From Candidatus Fermentibacter sp. (GTDB lineage: Bacteria; Fermentibacterota; Fermentibacteria; Fermentibacterales; Fermentibacteraceae): a DNA stretch of 57,518 nt. Under the pieces are notes generated by a model that was not told where the DNA came from, did no database searches, and saw only the letters and a program-made list of their open reading frames with translations. Shown piece by piece: positions 57,455 to 57,518 of the stretch; the first letter of the stretch is position 1; every line of letters begins with the position of its first letter. The position numbers and the translations under genes are program-made. The stretch is taken from the NCBI GenBank assembly GCA_030373045.1, contig JAUCPW010000005.1:1-57518 (forward strand), given 5' to 3'.

Positions 57455-57518
<64 letters not shown>

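Overview
The window is a metagenome-type assembly fragment with library artefacts at both ends: a Nextera transposase adapter at 9-41 and a run of 62 G at 57457-57518. The biological sequence, about 42-57456, is very GC-rich and densely coded on both strands. Neighbouring genes very often overlap by four bases (NTGA). The envelope is Gram-negative: there is a porin, RND efflux with a lipoprotein adaptor, several lipoproteins and TatC. Two secreted peptidases (C25-like and S8) end in type IX secretion-like C-terminal domains. Together this points to an uncultured high-GC member of the FCB superphylum (Fermentibacterota, Eisenbacteria or Latescibacteria-like). That placement is inference; no rRNA gene is present.

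Layout. 42-7704 (+): a surface-glycan or lipid cluster with a GT4 glycosyltransferase, a sugar epimerase, a UPF0104 flippase-like protein, a YfhO-like membrane protein, a 703-residue fusion of a UPF0104 domain to a radical SAM enzyme, and a creatininase-family hydrolase whose 5' end is duplicated. 12937-7716 (-): a housekeeping operon with a PAP2-like phosphatase, panB, purD, purE, a Sua5/YrdC protein and an EamA transporter with a histidine-rich tail. It is preceded by a good sigma70-type promoter and a possible pseudoknotted leader. 13334-20533: a serpin (+), then on the minus strand a two-domain class II aldolase, a tungsten aldehyde oxidoreductase, a CSD-DUF1294 protein, two unknown proteins and a cation diffusion facilitator. 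20697-31117: proS, a GT-C-like membrane protein, a C25 peptidase, an S9 peptidase (-), a Cys-rich protein, a DUF1028-TPR protein and an unknown protein.

40524-31127 (-): a zinc-ribbon membrane protein, two RND permeases, their adaptor lipoprotein and an HI0933-type flavoprotein. 40827-45927: porin, prepilin peptidase, Nudix hydrolase, propeller lipoprotein, DUF72 protein and lamin-tail protein. 47424-45958 (-): an apparent SOS module, with a palindromic operator inside a sigma70 promoter, a DUF6504-like small protein and DNA polymerase IV. Next to it, 47426-47611 is a non-coding element with 26-bp perfect inverted repeats. 55560-47625 (-): a nine-gene run with gpsA, a GHL10 protein, an MBL hydrolase, an outer-membrane protein, a lipoprotein, a permease, aroB, tatC and a GT2. 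55744-57441 (+): a subtilase.

The most notable observations are the flippase-radical SAM fusion, the DUF6504-like/dinB module with its operator, the inverted-repeat element, the possible structured leader, the 23-histidine tail, two probable CTG start codons (one with an ideal Shine-Dalgarno), and three gene ends followed or preceded by partial tandem copies of themselves.
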